From positions 33,982,892 to 34,046,891 of the forward strand of contig CM060109.1 in the NCBI GenBank assembly GCA_030522415.1: 64,000 nucleotides of DNA, written 5' to 3'. The notes beneath the pieces are model-generated. The model was not told the DNA's origin. It did not search any database and saw only the letters and a list, made by a program, of their open reading frames with translations. The stretch comes from Channallabes apus. Its lineage: Eukaryota > Chordata > Actinopteri > Siluriformes > Clariidae. Positions 59,746 to 64,000 of the stretch are shown piece after piece. The number at the start of each line of letters is the position of its first letter. Position 1 is the first letter of the stretch. The position numbers and the translations under genes were made by a program.

Positions 59746-60562
59746 GCGCATACACACACAAATGTGACTTTACTGGCTGTGAACACAGAAAGCCACAGAG
59801 TTAGCTACTAAATCCATGATGTAAAAATTTAATAATTATGTACCTTGTAGGATTTGTACATATTTAAAAAGCACAAGTGGTTTTGGGGGTGGATAAAGGA
59901 ATTGTTGTGCGAAGGAGGTCTTGCAATGAGAAGATCATTGTCTTTCCTAAGACAAAGAAATAATTTGCCTTTTTTAACATACTGAATGACCAGCCTTCTC
60001 TAATCCAGTTGCAGGCTTTAATCCAATGATCAATCAACACTGCATAGTTCAATGATATGCTACAAAATAGAGTTATGATATAACATAGGTTTGGGAGAAA
60101 GACCACATTTGAAGCTCCCAACTGTCTATTAATCTACATTTAATACCCAAGATTTTTTTAACATGTCTCTCTTTACAGGTCATTTAGCTTAGATCATGGT
60201 TTACGCTCCAAAAAGATTAGTGTTATGGTTTTAGTGTACATACTGTAATGTTACATTTCTGGTGAAGTGTTTATATGTGTGCCGTTTCTTATGAGACACC
60301 CACGTTCCGGTCCCTTTATCTCTGTAGGCTATCTTCCATGAATATTGAAAGTAATTTTAAGGTTTTGTTCCCACAGTGAATTGGGTGGCTTTGATGCAGT
60401 TGTCTTGCTCACTGAAAAATCTTGCTTATAGAGTTATTGAATGGCATTATGATGAAGTGGTCTTGAATACTGAAGTAATTTGGAAAACTAATTGATGCAT
60501 AGTCGTAATTAACATAATACATACTGTAATTTAGAAATGACTACACTATAATATATATATTC

Positions 60563-60565
<3 letters not shown>

Positions 60566-60651
<86 letters not shown>
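60566..60651. repeat. (TA)n microsatellite in the chmp2b 3' region
   Basis: About 42 uninterrupted TA units. If the distal polyadenylation site is used, this run is within the 3' UTR. Confidence 0.95.
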
Positions 60652-60656
<5 letters not shown>

Positions 60657-61319
60657 AGTGGTCTTATCAGCAATAGTAACTCAATTAGTTCTATATTACC
60701 TCCACTAAGCGGCCTTTAAATGGATGCAGAAACACAGGTGTGGAAGAAACACTAAACTGTAGTGTCAGCTATAGTTAATTATGTGGACTGGTATTTACTG
60801 AAGAACATTGTTTTTCAGGCATCATTATCAGAGCTTAGTCGACATGTGCAAGCTAATTAGGCTAAAGGTCTGTTACTGACCTGAGAATTCCCCTATCATG
60901 GTTAAATTAAAGCCGCATCCACTGATAAGAGAAATAAGCAGTGAAAATTACTAGGAAGGAAGTCAATGTTACTGCTGGTGTTCTCATCTTAATAAGTGAA
61001 AACATCATTAGGTGAAGGACATTTAAATAAACCATACCATGTTTACTGAATAGTACAACTAAAATTGTGAAGTATGGAAAATTAAACTCTGGTGTAATTT
61101 TAGTGACAGTTGGAAAAGCAATACATACTGCATGTCCCATCTTTCATTTTCCTTTTTAACATTATTATTATCAGTATGTTTTAATTCAATCTGTATGTTT
61201 TAATTTCAATGTTTTGAATTTTGTTGGTTTTTGTTAAATGTATGTGAATAAAATTTTATGGATTGGATGATTTTGTAATAAATAAAACATGTAACACCTT
61301 GTGGTGTGTCCTTTGTTCC

Positions 61320-62790
61320 TACAAAGTTGCAAATGCATCAGAAAATTAGGGGTTTTTATGTATTTTTAATGTTTTTTGTTTGTTTTTAAGAAATTAGTCT
61401 AAGAAAAACAATACATTAATGTACCTGTGCCAAGTTCTCCTTTTAGACCATTTTTAATTGCATTAAATTACAGTTAATTGTTCATAATGATAAGCAAATA
61501 TCATTTTTACGTAAGGTCTTAATGGGTTTTTTCAGCATGACCTTGCTTAATTGAATTCTGTGGAACCCATTAGTTTTGAAATAATTTAACAGTGTGTGAA
61601 ATAATGATGTATAAATCACTCTAAGATTAATAGATTTGTGGAGAAACTCAACCACTGCATTTCTTTCTGTTTTTACTATTCTGTATATAATGTATGAATA
61701 TAAAGTTATTGGTACAATTTTTTTTTCGACAACACTGCACCATTCTTGAATGTAAATTTAACTATATAACTCATGTATATTGTTTTGTTTATTGCAAGCA
61801 GTGACAGGATGCTTATGATGGTATGCCATGGCATTTCATGAATACAGGAAAAAAAAGTCCTCCTGAATGTGTTTGTACACTCAGGATTGTAGAACATTAC
61901 AATAAATATTCCATAGTAAAACCCAGTGGGGACAGAGAAGAGCTAATACTACTATTCTTCACACCTGGAGGAGTAAATTAATGTCTGCCCAACACGCACT
62001 TACTCATACACAAACACACACACACACTTGGGACATGTGCATCCCCACATAACTTTGTGTGTGCTTGCCTATCTGCTAATATGACTGTGTTAAATTGAGT
62101 AATACATTTAATTTTTACTGTCATCAGTTGATCCATTTGATAAATATACAAGACAATGCCTCCTGTACAGAAACTGTACTGTAGTTATCGGTTTTAATTA
62201 TTTAACATATTAAGGCCAGTGTTAGTACAATGAGAGACTTTAAAACCCAACATGACTGTTAAACTCACCATGAAGTCCTCTTATACTGTAAGTGTTTTCA
62301 TTGTCATTTACTTTTTAATATATTAGTGATTTTACAATCAGTATTTGACTGGCTTATTTGTAGAGTAATTCAACAAATAACTTTTAAAATTACTGCAAAA
62401 TTCATTCGTGAATATATTAATTTAAATAAGTTACTCTATCAAAATGCTTTGTCACACTTTGGGATGAATAATTGTTCATCCAAATAATAATAATAATAAA
62501 TAATAATAAATAAAAAAACTCACATTAATGATGTAAAATATAATGACAAACCTAACCTTATTTTAAATATTAACAATTTGCATGTGTTCCCTTTCAAAGG
62601 GTCACATATGACCAGGCACATTCACTCCTGCTAACAAATCAGCAAGTTCTTTTCCCCATACAATGTCAGCATGTCCTATTGTTTAATATACTCAACAATA
62701 CATTCTCTGTGACACACAGTTACTTTGGCTGTCTGAGGAGCTAATTGGTAAAGGGTCTGGGCCTGAGCAGAGTAACTTTTTAACACCTGA
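61320..62790. other. chmp2b-pou1f1 convergent interval / pou1f1 3' UTR
   Basis: AT-rich, no further gene. It includes a CA-rich patch (62007-62025) and a TAA repeat (62487-62515). The last few hundred bases before 62791 should be pou1f1 3' UTR. Confidence 0.5.

Positions 62791-64000
<1,210 letters not shown>

Overview
The window is vertebrate nuclear DNA, almost certainly from a teleost fish. It has spliced genes with GT-AG introns, many Tc1/mariner copies, tRNA-derived SINEs and many microsatellites. The SINE and Tc1 density resembles that of catfishes and other ostariophysans, but that placement is an inference.

Layout. At 1-7.3 kb lies the 3' part of gtf2f2 (TFIIF beta, RAP30; + strand, four exons seen, 5' exons off the left edge). 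It is preceded by a recent Tc1 copy cut by the window start. From about 4.0 to 18.63 kb there is an old, diverged tandem duplication of a unit of about 7 kb. Unit 1 (about 4.0-11.46 kb) holds the last two gtf2f2 exons plus a small minus-strand transcription unit. Unit 2 (about 11.5-18.63 kb) holds a broken copy of the penultimate gtf2f2 exon, no last exon, and a second copy of the minus-strand unit. I read that unit as a non-coding, 5'-TOP-type snoRNA host gene carrying box C/D snoRNAs whose guide matches 18S rRNA at the vertebrate Um172 site. Each duplicate keeps a different one of the two ancestral snoRNAs.

From 18.8 to 40 kb I find no protein-coding gene. This stretch has a Tc1-family element (25.5-27.0 kb), a mariner-type MITE (24.7-25.1 kb), a full-length SINE (37.1 kb), simple repeats, and several low-repeat blocks that may be conserved regulatory DNA.

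The right third is a recognisable vertebrate block: vgll3 (minus strand, complete, four coding exons, 321 aa), chmp2b (plus strand, complete, six exons, 214 aa) and the 3' half of pou1f1 (minus strand, three exons, running off the right edge). The same order, VGLL3-CHMP2B-POU1F1, is known from human chromosome 3, and this supports the vgll3 call over vgll2. A nearly intact Tc1 element (44.3-45.9 kb) between vgll3 and chmp2b is nearly identical to the one at the window start.

The genes do not form one pathway. gtf2f2 is a general transcription factor, vgll3 a TEAD cofactor, chmp2b an ESCRT-III subunit and pou1f1 the pituitary POU-homeodomain factor. The most unusual object is the duplicated snoRNA host.
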